A DNA stretch of 64,000 nt from Caenorhabditis elegans (taxonomy: Eukaryota; Nematoda; Chromadorea; Rhabditida; Rhabditidae). Both the position numbers and the translations under genes were made by a program. This document shows, one piece after another, positions 11,098 through 21,514 of the stretch. The notes under the pieces were generated by a model. That model was not told the DNA's origin. It searched no databases and was given only the letters and a program-made list of their open reading frames with translations. Each line of letters begins with the position of its first letter. Within the stretch, counting starts at the first letter, position 1. The stretch is from positions 16,369,501 through 16,433,500 of the forward strand of contig NC_003283.11 in assembly GCF_000002985.6 (NCBI RefSeq). Reading direction: 5' to 3'.

Positions 11098-12348
11098 TTA
11101 GGTTGGTCAAAAAGTCTTTGCAACTTTTTGAATTTTTTTTGGAGAGAGTATTTATTCAAAGCGAACGAGATTCAATGGGTAATATATTCATCATTAGTGT
11201 CTATGACTTCTTGCCAACACAACGGAAGTTGAGCAATACCCTCCGCACAGAACTCCTGAGATTAGGAGGCAAAGAAGTCGTCCCACCACGTTTCGACGAC
11301 CTTTCAATCATGAAACTTCTGCCCGGTAAGGTTATTCTGGAGAGAGCGGAACAAATGGTAGTCAGTAGGAGTCAAGTCCGGCGAATACGGTGGGTGTGAC
11401 AAAACTTGGATTCCGAGTATCTGGAGCTTCTGGCGGGTCTTTAAAGTTGTATGCGGTCTTGCGTTGTCATAGAGCAGCTACAAGTTTGATCCTCTAGGGT
11501 GATGTAATCGATGAGCACTGACCATCTTTTCAAATTGAATAGAGTATAGGCCAGTGTTGATTGTAACAAAGTCTGGAAAAAGCCCTTGGAAAATTACGCC
11601 CTTACTGTCCCACCAAATTGAGAGAAGCACTTTTTCTCGTGAAGTTCCCCTTTGAGGTCAGGTTTCACGGTTTCCTCGACCGGGACCCACTGTTTCTTTC
11701 TGGTATAGTTAACATACAATACCCAATTATCATCTCCAGTAATGATATCCTTAATACAGTCCGTTGTTCGTTTCCTAGTGAGCAGCGAAAGATAGAGGTC
11801 ACAAAATAATTTTTCTGAGAATCGGGCAAATTGTGAGGAACGAGTTGACCGAACTTTTGCACCCTTCTGGTTTTGTGGAGATGGTTGATGATGGTTCTTT
11901 GGGGATGCTTGAGAGTCGCAGAAAGTTCGCGGTTCGTTGCTCTTGGATCATCTTATAGGGCTCTCGAATTATGCTTATTGATAGCCAAACGAGACCGACC
12001 GGATCTTGGTTTATCATCGAGATCGTAGTTCTTTTTCGTGAACTTTTCGAACCAAAACTTCATGGTATTATAGGTGACAGAGTTATTGACTAACACTGTA
12101 CACATGTTACGACGAGCTTCGTTGCAATTGCAGCCTTGGGCGAACTCGTACAGAAAAACTCCTCGGAGGGAGTGGCGTTTGGCGAGCAAATTCTCGGTCA
12201 TTTTGAACAGTACCCAAAAGTTTTTTCAAATGTATTGACATGCACATTACGTACTATACAAATAAAAAAACAGAATTGGAAAAAAACGAGTTAAGGCTGA
12301 GAAATGAAGAAACATACAAATTTTGCAAAGACTTTTTGACCAACCTAA
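11098..12348 (-). mobile_element. mariner-type transposon, 1251 bp, with TA duplication
   Basis: The element starts TTAGGTTGGTCAAAAAGTCT at 11098 and ends with its inverse (agactttttgaccaacctaa) at 12348. TA dinucleotides flank both sides (11096-11097 and 12349-12350). Length, terminal repeats and TA target match Tc1/mariner-superfamily elements. The near-identical termini suggest a fairly young insertion. It carries a damaged transposase on the minus strand (separate entry). Confidence 0.93.
11150..12201 (-). pseudogene. mariner transposase, broken by stops and frameshifts
   Basis: The reading starts at 12201 with MTENLLAKRHSLRGVFLYEF, the helix-turn-helix DNA-binding region of mariner transposases, and continues through WFEKFTK and DDKPRSGR. 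Further on, other frames show the catalytic motifs: ITGDDNWVLY (first Asp), LLYDNARPH (second Asp) and HPPYSPDLTPTDYHLF (third Asp, D34D type). Several in-frame stops and frame changes separate them, so the protein cannot be made as it stands. The element could be mobilised only by an enzyme supplied from another copy. Confidence 0.85.
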
Positions 12349-12417
12349 TAATTTTATGACATTATTTCTTTCTCTTTTTTAATGGTACGCATCAGGACCC
12401 TGGATGAGGTCTCCCAG

Positions 12418-12480
12418 TATTTTCCAATTTGCCGAATTTGTCGACAAAAAAATTTGCCGAACTGTAATTGCCGCCCACCT
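12418..12480. repeat. Fragment of TTGCCGA-type repeat
   Basis: The words caatttgccgaatttgtcga and aatttgccgaactg belong to the same repeat vocabulary seen at about 29268-29665 and 61320-61600. Confidence 0.45.
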
Positions 12481-12666
12481 GGTTCAAAGACATCATACAA
12501 ACATAATTGAAAAATCTTGTTTATTAAAATACAATTCATTCAAAAAGCAGCAAGGATTTGGCGAGGAACAAGGCAGTCTAATCAAAAGTTTATCCATATT
12601 TTTGACAAATCGAAAATAAATCACAGAAAAAAATTTCTATAAAAAAGTATCGAGTAAAATTCGTTC

Positions 12667-14281
12667 TTATTCTTTCTTTTCTGCAACAACTTGTTCCTCC
12701 TCGCCAACAGTCTTTCTATGGAAAAAATCCGCGACACTTTGATATCCATGTCTAAAGTATCCCATAAGTGTGCCATCATCATCATTAGGTTTTGGAGAAG
12801 TCATGTCCCGTTTTACCGAGTTTTCAGGTTCTGGAAAAACAGGAAGCTTTGCCATTCTAACAGGTCCTTGTTTCCATTCTAATTGGTCCCTACCACCGTT
12901 CTGTAAAGATTCCTAATTTGAATCTTGAATTTAAAAAAAGTTAAACTAACTTTACGGAAAGTATTCTGCGAATCTGTTGAACTTTGTGAATTGAAAGATG
13001 CCAAAGAATCCACAGAAGAAGCCCGACTGGAGCTCGTGGAGTTGGAATATGACAGGTTTGGAATGTAAAGCTTCACACACTGACTTCCACTATAAGACTT
13101 GTGTCTTCCAAGTTTTGCCTGCTCGAACATCTCCCATGTCGGCTTTGAAGTATTTAAAACGAGCTTCAAAAAATCCAGAATCGCATTTCTGCTGTATTTA
13201 AACTTCCCGGGGTTCTTGTCGCGAGCAATATCCACGAGAGCTCCAATGACTCGGTAACCGCACGAGAAGTTGTCCGACTGTAGTTCGTATTCCTTGTCAA
13301 TGAGGCAAGGAATGTCACGCCTGAATAGGTGGCCAAACATGTTGCTGATTTGGACGCAGATTTCGCGGATTATCTGAAAAAAGTGAAGTGAATTTGAGTA
13401 GATATATCGGTTCAGAAACACATTGCCAAGTAGGTGTTTTACAGGCTTAAGGTAGGCGGGCGGTAGAGACTTTGAAAAGTCATGCCGGGTGAGTCAAACT
13501 CGCCCGGGAACCACCTTCAAAAACGTCTTGGAAACATAGTGACAACAAACTTCACACGGGGAACTGTGGTGGGTAAGATGCTCGCCTTTACGGCTCGAAA
13601 GAGTCTCTACTGAGCAGCCGACGTATGGTGGGACTGAAGCTTGAACATTCCATTTTGTCGAGGCGCCTCTTCCTAAAGTTGGGCGAGTTGGCGGACACCT
13701 CACTAACCGTCGGCTTCCCATTCGTGTCAAACGTCTGCAAACTGTCGTAGATCTCGATGAAGTGGTGTCGCGGATTGTAGCTGAAAATATGCTTTTGCTC
13801 AACCTCTATTACCCCTTCTAACTCACTGTACAAGGATGTAATGTTCCCGCGTTTTGTCGAACAGAACCTGAACAGCCGGATTTCGACCAGTCAACTGCTT
13901 TCTTACGTCTGCCATGTCGGTCTGGAAATCTTTGACTGAGAATCAAGACAATGGGAAAATGAAAACTTACAATTAGCAGGAACTGAATAGCGAAAAGACC
14001 TTCTATTTCTCGTGGATAGGCGGCTTGTAGTTTGTCCGAGAACGAGTTGATCAAGTCGTCCTGGAGTCGCTCGCCAAACTTGATCTGAAACAAAAACTTT
14101 GAAAACACTGTCACGGGGGAGAAGGGCAACTCAGGACCTCTTCCTCCAAGTCCTTCTTGGGCTGCTCTCCTGCATTTGACCGTTCCGACTCTGTTCGTCT
14201 CCTCCCGTCATCCTTTTCCTTATCTTTTTCTCCATTTTCTTCATCATCCGATGACGATTCTTTGTACTTGAACATCCCCAT
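12667..14281 (-). CDS. Ulp1/C48-like cysteine protease family protein
   Basis: Proposed exons: 14138-14281, 13971-14084, 13827-13921, 13708-13780, 12951-13373 and 12667-12900, giving 360 aa in frame. The N-terminus is acidic and Lys-rich. The later part shows a plausible C48 triad: His in REHYILV, Asp in FIEIYDSL, and Gln...Cys in ELQSDNFSCGYRV. The C-terminal third is Ser-rich. Such proteases remove ubiquitin-like modifiers, but transposon-derived versions also occur in nematodes, and I cannot tell which this is. The start MGMFKYK at 14281 is uncertain: the frame stays open upstream, and a hAT-type MITE at 14357-14663 separates any further 5' exons. The frame running past 13708 towards a stop at 13588 is retained intron. 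Confidence 0.55.
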
Positions 14282-14356
14282 GAGATATGTTTCGAAAATC
14301 CTATTGATATGAGCAAAAACAAAAGTAATAAATTTTGAAATCCGGCCTGTCGTTGG

Positions 14357-14663
14357 TAAGCCTTCCGTGAGGGTAAAAAAAAGGTAGGGCACGTTGATAC
14401 CCTTTTTTACCCTTTACCCGAACAGGGTATTTTATGGACACATTACCCTATGTCTTCACGTAATAATATAAATTTTAAGTATTATTCGCTTTATTTGTAA
14501 AATTTTCGTTTTTAGAAATGAAAATTCTAAGAAAACGTTAAAAAATGAATTAATACAGGGTAAAACCAGGGCATAGGGTAGGGTAGGGTAGGGCAGAGGG
14601 TAGGGTAGGGTAGGGCAGAGGGTAGGGTAGGGAGGGTAAAAACTCACCCTCATGGAAGGCTTA
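14357..14663. mobile_element. hAT-type MITE carrying GGGTA repeats, 8-bp duplication
   Basis: The left end is taagccttccgtgagggt and the right end is its inverse, accctcatggaaggctta (one mismatch). The direct repeat GTCGTTGG flanks it at 14349-14356 and 14664-14671. An 8-bp target duplication is typical of hAT elements. The right half (14574-14638) is an array of gggta and gggca units. Confidence 0.85.
14574..14638. repeat. Tandem (GGGTA)n array with GGGCAGA interruptions
   Basis: agggtagggtagggtagggc recurs with gagggtagggt. It resembles a G-rich telomere-like repeat but is not the nematode TTAGGC unit. It lies inside the hAT-type MITE. Confidence 0.8.
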
Positions 14664-14671
14664 GTCGTTGG

Positions 14672-15231
14672 CCATGGCTATGGGAATCCACATATTAACC
14701 TTTTGATAATAAAAATTCACGGGAAATAGTTAAATAGTTTATTTTCAAATTGAAAGAGAAAATTTAATGTTTAAAACACCACTCAAAAAGTGTGAATATT
14801 CTACACAGGCACACGTGTTTTTTTCCAATTTCCATGGTTTTTGTTGGTATCTTAAGAAAATACGATTTGTTCCTGAAACTTGTGATTTCACGGTAAATAG
14901 GCATAGGCATACATGTAGGCATTCGGTAGGAACGTAGGTAGGCATGAAAATAGTCTTAAAAGATCCAAATAGGCAGATTATCATCAAATTCAATATCTTG
15001 TAGCCATTGAGTTAATTTGACCAGTTCTTTGATTTCTGTAACATTAATATTCTTTTCAAAGTTTTTTCGCAAAGTGCTCATGATGCCTAAGTGATGCCTA
15101 AAAGTGGCGATCAGAGCCGGGCATTTTTTTGGCTTTCGGTCCGAAATTATTTTGTTCCAGTCCTGATCTAGATTAAGTTTAGACTACGCATTGCCTTGCA
15201 ATTCAACTATGTTATAACCAAAAACATTTTC
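14672..15231. other. Intergenic between protease gene and sri pseudogene
   Basis: No exon is visible. A taggcataggca / gtaggtaggca repeat lies at about 14897-14945, and the rest is AT-rich. Confidence 0.4.
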
Positions 15232-16636
15232 TCACCTCCTCAAAAAACCTTCCAAAAATACTCGATACGGCGGGAAAAAGAAGATCATGCTTAGAATATT
15301 AACAGATCCATGAGTACACACGACAGCCATCGCAATTTCAGTTAAAAATTGGGTGTTTTCAGTTCTAAGAACTAACATCGATATAACAAATGCTGGAGGT
15401 GATATGAAAACTAATGATGATGCCATTGATACTTGGAGGCTTCGAACGGCATGTTTATGACGTTGATAATTGGTTTTTGACATTTTTGCTTTCACGATAT
15501 TCATTATCAAAAATATATCAATTGATAGTGCAACGAAGGAAACAACCGCTATTAACCCACTGATAAAAAGAAAGTTCAAAAAATAATCAAAAATTTTTGA
15601 TTTTTTGAATATCATAAAATTTGGAAGTTTATTGAAATTGTCTAGATATTCTGGATAGGTCTGAAAATGTTGGTTTTGGAAACTTGCATTAATTATTAGC
15701 TTACTACCTCTTGCAAGTAAACCTGCTGTTCTTCTTTACTTGGGATCATTGATAAAAGCCAAAATCCACCAATAAAAGGAGCTACGACAGTCATAGAATA
15801 TGCAAATATCAAGAACTAAGTGGGAAGTACATTCCTTCTCAAAACCTTAGCCAATGATTGATGCTTGTTTTCAAAACACGCTAGTAAAGTTTCCAAAGTG
15901 ATGACATTGGCGAAAAAAATAAAAATCTGGAAATGTAATAATGAATGTGCGCATCCGACAGCAATCCGACGATCGTCGCCGACAATCCGTCGGCAACAAA
16001 ACATATTTTTAGGAAAACGAAACACTCGGTAAAAGCTATGTGTGGCTGGCTGGCTGATTGAAAAATGTTTACTCGCTCGAATTTTCGGTTGCCAGCAGGT
16101 ACAGCCAGCTAACGAAACTATTTTGGGCGAGATTGAGAAAATTCCCTGAAATTCTCAATATTCACAAAAATTTACACCAGAACATGGCCGAAGAAAATTA
16201 ATCAGACATTGGAAACTATTTTTTTACAAAATTCAAGTCTGAGCCTAAGCATACGTATAAACCAAAGATTAATCAGTCAGGTCTGTCCTCCCTACTCACA
16301 ATCTCAATTTCCATTGACTTATCCATAAAATGGTTCAGAATCCCCATTGTATAACCACTTAAAATCGGGAAAAGCGGAACTGGTTGCATCAGATAACTCA
16401 TGTGAAAGTCTGCCACACTACAACTTATCTGAAAAATTTTTAAAAAACTGAAATTTCTTGTAAACCAATAAGTTTACCTGGAAACATAGCAAGTAATACC
16501 TATAAACACCTAATTGTTTGCACTGAAAAACTGTTAGATAAATTCCAATACTGTTTAATATAATTGATGAAATTGACATTATCTTGTAGGAAGTGATAAG
16601 CCATTGTGGAGTCGAAAAGTCTATGATGTTCTGCAT
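15232..16636 (-). pseudogene. sri-type chemoreceptor with premature stop
   Basis: Four exons: 16478-16636, 16300-16428, 15708-15926 and 15232-15660. Exons 2-4 (129, 219 and 429 nt) match the neighbour at 17252-18868 exactly in length, and exon 1 is one codon longer. The protein starts MQNIIDFSTPQW, carries SYLMQPVPLFPILSGY after TM1, and ends with HGSVNILSMIFFFPPYR, the PPYR motif of the sri/srh group. In exon 3 the codon at 15816-15818 is TAG (minus strand), directly after VLPT, where the intact copy has PKWYDL; a Trp TGG to TAG change fits. No other lesion was found. The product would stop near the middle of the seven-TM region. Confidence 0.8.
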
Positions 16637-17251
16637 GTTTGAAGTTGTCTAAGGAACGAAAAGAAGCATATGACGTTAAACCAGACAAGAAATGTGTTCA
16701 ACTCGTCTATGTTATTAGGGGTTTCGAAGACTATTTGCATTTTGTCAGCACTCATTAAAAATGAGAAAAACAACAAAAAAAAGTAAATTGAGTCATATTT
16801 TCTTCTTTTTTGCTCTGACATATAACAAAGCTCTAAAATTCCAATAGGTTGAAAAAAAATTGCTCATTAATAACCAGAGTAAGTCCTACCATCTAAAGCT
16901 CTGAGTAACCTACTAAAAAGACGTGGAACTGGATTTGTGTCGGCCGCGATTTTAGCATAAAACAAGAAAAAGTCATATGTCTACAGTAATTCTTACAGTA
17001 ATCCGACCAATACTGTAAGTAGCTCTCCTGTAAGACGGAGACGGTATGTGTGCCATCCAATACTGGCCTCGATTGATGTCGGCCGCGCGTTTTTCAACTA
17101 CAAACACACATATCTAACAGTTTATTATTTACAAGTATTAATTATCAAATTATGTATAAATTCACATAGTGACAACTGCTGAGTTTGCTTCAATGATCCT
17201 GTGTTTCTTCCTGAAAAATGATGTTTTTCCAGCTTTATATTGTATGATCTA
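16637..17251. other. Intergenic with GTCGGCCGC repeat blocks
   Basis: gtgtcggccgcgattttag near 16936 and gatgtcggccgcgcg near 17077 form an inverted pair, like the shorter element at 17735-17811. The open frame at 16621-16821 is hydrophobic but has no family match that I recognise. Confidence 0.4.
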
Positions 17252-18868
17252 TTACTTTTTAAAGGATTTTCTCATGAAATCTCGATACGGTGGAAAGAAC
17301 ACAAGCATACAAATAACATTAATTGATCCATGAGTTCCCACGACAGCAACAGCCAATTCAGTGAGCAATTGAGCATTTCCAACATCAAAAAGGACAATCA
17401 CGACGATGAAGGAGGGGCATATAACTGCTACGGCGGAAGTTGCAATGGAAACTTGAATACTTCGAACACCATCATGATGCTTTTTATAGTTACTTTTTGA
17501 TATTTTAGTCTTCAAAATACTCATCATTCGGAAAATATCAATTAGATACAAGGTGAGTAGAAAGAGCAATCCAGATATACCTCCGAGTAAGAAGAGAAAG
17601 AAGAAAATCATGCCGATCGATTTTCGGAATATCGTAAAATGCGCCAAGGATTGGAAATCGTCGAGGTAGTCGGGATATGCCTGAAATTTTGATATATGCT
17701 TGATCCTTGTGTCACCAGTTCGAGATCCTTAAAGCTGTGCAGCCGACATCATACGGGATTTTAGTTGAAAAGCTAGTTGAAAGGTTGGCCCGTAAAATGT
17801 CGGCTGCACAGTTTTGACAAACTTGTATTTTAAGATCAAGAGTTTGCCATGAAGTTTTCAGGTTTATTCGAAAAATCGCAAGGCATAACATATGAATTAA
17901 AGGTATTTTGTATTGCCTATTTATCCAAAGATCACAAATCAGTAACGTGGATTTTACATAAATTCAACTTTTTTAAAAAATGATTATAGAATTTCAACAG
18001 GTGAAAAATGGCTTTTGGCTGAGAATTCATAAGCCTGAAGCAGTTGTTTTGAAAGCACATAGCTCAAACTAACAAGACGTTAAAGATTAAATGACGAAAA
18101 GTTAATATATTCGGCTGGAAATTAAAACATTCTGAAAACAATTTTAGTGGCGGAAGATTCAAATTTTCTGTGAAGCATTTTTACTGAAGTTTAAATTTTC
18201 AATTTTTCATTAAATCTCTAGTGGGAATTCGATTACTAAACGTCTGAACGTCTAAAAAAATCATTAGCAGTACCTCAATTATATACTCCCACTGTTCTTT
18301 TTTAGTTGGCATTAATAGAAAAAACCAAATTCCACCAATAATTGGAGCAACTGCACAGATTATGTAAATGGATAAGTCATACCATTTTGGAAAAATATGC
18401 TGCATTAGAATAGTCGCCAAGGATTGATGCTTAAAATGAGTGCATAGGAAAAAACTTTCAATGTTTAAAATAACTATCACAAAAAGTATATCCTAAAACA
18501 ATTTCATATGAGCAGCCGACAAATTCCGGGAAAATCTCACCATTGCAATTTCTACAGGGGATTCCAAAACGTATTTCAAAACTCCTTCGATATAGCCAGC
18601 TAGAATCGGATAAAATGGGATGGGCTGCATGAGAAAACTCAGGTGGGTGTCTGTAATAGTGCAGCAGATCTGAAACAATGTTTATTCAAAAATTTTCAAA
18701 AACGAGTGAAACCTGAAAGGAAAGTAAGTAATATCTATATTTATTCATTTTCTGACATTCAAAAGTTGTTAGATAGAATCCCAAACTGTTCAGAATAATT
18801 GAGGTAAATGATACCGAGTGATAATAAATTATAAGCCATCTAGGAGTCGTAAAATCAATATTATACAT
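17252..18868 (-). CDS. Seven-TM chemoreceptor, class I (sri), intact
   Basis: Exons 18713-18868, 18541-18669, 18274-18492 and 17252-17680 give 310 aa in one frame. It starts MYNIDFTTPRWLIIYYHSV. Conserved blocks are YRYYLLSFQ, SFLMQPIPFYPILAGY, HFKHQSLATILMQHIFPKW, and the C-terminal HGSINVICMLVFFPPYR. The pattern of N-terminal DFxTPxWL and MQPxPxxPILxGY is why I chose sri over the related srh class. It is presumably a plasma-membrane chemosensory receptor in neuronal cilia. It is a tandem paralogue of the nonsense-carrying gene at 15232. The intron between exons 3 and 4 holds a perfect 15-bp inverted-repeat element. Confidence 0.8.
17735..17811. mobile_element. 77-bp palindromic element with CTGTGCAGCCGACAT ends
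   Basis: The left end CTGTGCAGCCGACAT at 17735 and the right end ATGTCGGCTGCACAG finishing at 17811 are perfect inverse copies. It lies in an intron of the intact sri gene. Related gtcggc(c/t)gc ends occur near 16936, 17077, 19071 and 19162. Confidence 0.8.
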
Positions 18869-19740
18869 TACTCGGGTAACCAGACTTCAGCTCGCCAGGA
18901 AAAAAGGATTCTGAATGATCAGCCTTCTTTAGAAAACAGGTGATTATATATTTAAAAACACGTTGTATCCACACGCGTTATTTTTCAAAACAATTGTAGG
19001 CATTTTTTAAAAACTTATGAGTGTGTACATTAGTATATCTATATTCAAACTGTTTGTTAAACTACCGCAGCCGACACTTCGCGTGTTCATTTTTGATTGA
19101 TGAATTAATTGTTTAAATATTGGTCAGCGAAACGACATAAGACAAAGAAACCTCGCTCGATGTCGGCCGCATGATTGGCAACTATGAGCAAAAGTAATTA
19201 ACAGTATTTAATTTGAAACCAATAAATTCAAAATACACATGATGATAATAGCCGAATTCGCTTCAATAATGTACAAGGTGGTCTTCGTGTGGAAACGATA
19301 TAAAGGAAATGATGAGACTTTGTTATTGAGCTTATAAGTTGTTGACTGGAAATTTTGGAAGAAAAATTTTAGCATTTGGAAAAGTACTTATCCCTACCGA
19401 AACTGGTTTTTTTCTTCAATACTTTGGAAATTTACGATTACTAAAGCAAAAAATAACTAGGTTGAGAATTATTGCTCTGTCATTATCGATCAAAACTCAT
19501 TGTCTGAAATTTGAAGCTACTGAAACTGCCGGTTTCGCGTTCGATTCTCTATTTCTCTCTCATAGTCATTAAATGCTCTTTCTCTGTCAAACACTCAAGT
19601 AGACGTTTCCACTGTCCCCCTTTTTTACTTCAATTGCCTGAGCTTCTATCCAAAACCTTAACGAACACAGGATGTACAGTCAAAATTATATATTCCATCG
19701 AAATTTCAAATTAATTGATACTACATATAATACATAGAAA
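18869..19740. other. Intergenic between sri and skr genes
   Basis: A loose inverted pair, ccgcagccgacac near 19067 and gatgtcggccgcatg near 19160, brackets about 100 bp. No coding sequence is visible; the frames at 19339-19714 lack splice support and family similarity. Confidence 0.4.
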
Positions 19741-20365
19741 TTAGGAGGCAGATGGTCCAGCTTCGTCCCTCTGCGCTGTAGCATTCTTCTCAGCTTCCTC
19801 CTTTGCAGCTTTCTCAGCTGCATCAGCATCCTGTTTATCGGTTGGAATTCCATAGATGGTTCTCATATCTTCAGGAGACTTTCCGGCAGCCATGTCGGCA
19901 ACCATCTTGCATCCATAATTCATCAATCCAGGCACATCAAGTTCGTTGCAGGCAACAATCAAGTCGAAGAGCACATCGCTGCTGATTTTCAAGAAGTCGG
20001 CATCCCATTGGGGAACATCGATTTTCTTTGGAATACTAGAAGTCGGCATCCCATTGGGGAACATCGATTTTCTTTGGAATACTGCCATCATCAACTGGAA
20101 GCTCGTCTTCTTTGCGTTGCTCACACCACTTGATGACCATGTTCAGGATGTCTCCGGTGACCTTTTCAACTGGAATTGGAGCCATTGGCGCACTATCCTC
20201 AGGAGCACGCCTAGAAATCACATCGTTGAGCACAATCGATTTTTTTGCTGCTTTCGCACTGATTGTAAATTCTTGTTTATCCTCCGATACCAACTTGTAC
20301 ATGATTGGAGCGGTGGCAGCAACTGGAGCCTCTGGGACATCGACGGCGGCAGCTTCAGCGGACAT
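19741..20365 (-). pseudogene. SKP1-related (skr) gene broken by 46-bp duplication
   Basis: The single-exon reading starts MSAEAAAVDVPEAPV at 20365. It shows the SKP1 N-terminal fold (YKLVSEDKQEFTISAKAAKK, then IVLNDVI), the middle block PIPVEKVTGDILNMVIKWCE, and the C-terminal block DVLFDLIVACNELDVPG with GKSPEDMRTIYG. SKP1 proteins link F-box proteins to cullin in SCF ubiquitin ligases. An exact 46-bp tandem repeat (19992-20037 and 20038-20083) shifts the frame, giving a stop right after the first DADF; removing one unit restores 192 aa. The usual WCED end of SKP1 is replaced by an Ala/Glu-rich tail ending GPSAS. The copy number of the repeat decides whether the gene works. I cannot assign the skr number with confidence. 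Confidence 0.8.
19992..20083. repeat. Exact 46-bp tandem duplication inside skr gene
   Basis: The unit beginning agaagtcggcatcccattgg and ending ttggaatact is present twice without a mismatch. Because 46 is not a multiple of 3, it disrupts the skr frame. The identical copies suggest a very recent event or an assembly artefact. Confidence 0.95.
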
Positions 20366-21514
20366 TGTTGGGCGTTGAGGTAGTTTCTGAAAAATAATTT
20401 GGTTTATGGAAATTGTGGTAAAAGGAGGGAATAATCAATTGAAAACGTCAAAATGATACAAAACAAAGTTTAAAGACGCAAAATGGATTGGATTTGTGAC
20501 AGTAATCGAAACTAGAATTTGAAAAGGGATATCTGAATTTTTCAAACAATAACTTCAGATAGTACTAGGACAGTTCTAGAACACAATTTTTGCGAGCTAG
20601 GGCAAACGAAAAAAGTTTAGGTGGAAAACGGTCCGGAATTAAAAACTTCAAGAAAAATGAAATCGTAAGGAGAGAAAGAGGAGAGAAAGAAAATTAGAGG
20701 CTCACAAAACCAGTTGAACGGCAGAATGACGAGGCAACAAAGAATTGAGAAAAGCGCGGTGGCGGGGTAGGTCAAATATTTAAAAACTAATGATTTCCCT
20801 GGCAAAATGGATATGACAATCGGCTTGCAAGCAATTTAAATTTGTACCAGGAAAGCTTGTAGAAAGCGACAAGAATTTTAGTTAAAAATGGTCTAAAATT
20901 TGAAAAAAAAAACTCCAAGGAAAAGGAGCAGAAAAAAAATTCATACGCTCACTAAGCGAGTTCTGAATGACAGAATGACGGCCCAGGCGATGATATATTT
21001 CGAAAACAAAAAAATATTGAAATGGGCGCGGTGGCGGGGTAGGTCAAATATTGATTGTATGGTGATCTCCATTGAGACAATTGAGGTTTGGAGACAGATA
21101 ATGTTTTTTTAAATATTTTTTTTTCTCTTGTGCTTTCAATTTCCGGTATACTGAATCCGATTCTAGTACGAGTTTCCTGTGAAAAAGTTTTGGAACGTCT
21201 GAAAAAATCAAAGGGTGTCACATAACAGTTGGGCTTTTTTCTGCACATCCTCCCTCTTCTTTTTTCCCGTGTTCTGTGTCAGGTCACCAAATTTTTGTGA
21301 TTTTATTGTGACCTCTAGCAAAGATCAAAAATTTCTGTCACAACCCTCCGCCAGCCATGTGTGTCTCTCTCTCTCTAGGCGGTAAAGAACACAGAGACCA
21401 CACAAACCTCACTCTAGGAAAAAAAATGCTATCACTGTTGAATAGCTATTTAAACAATAGTTCAGAAAGTGCTGAATCTGAATTTATTCAATATTTCTAG
21501 TTGCTTTATTGAGA
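20366..21514. other. Divergent intergenic region (skr / gsto) with diverged tandem block
   Basis: Blocks at about 20630-20790 and 20900-21055 resemble each other (agaatgacg, then the core below). They share an identical core gcgcggtggcggggtagg followed by tcaaatatt, at 20754-20781 and 21025-21052. A ctctctctctctagg run sits at 21365. The region lies between two genes transcribed outward, so it should hold both promoters. Confidence 0.5.

Noticed and set aside
19992-20038. Reading one 46-bp repeat copy as a 47-nt intron (gt...tag)
   Set aside because: Removing 47 nt leaves the wrong frame and an early stop.
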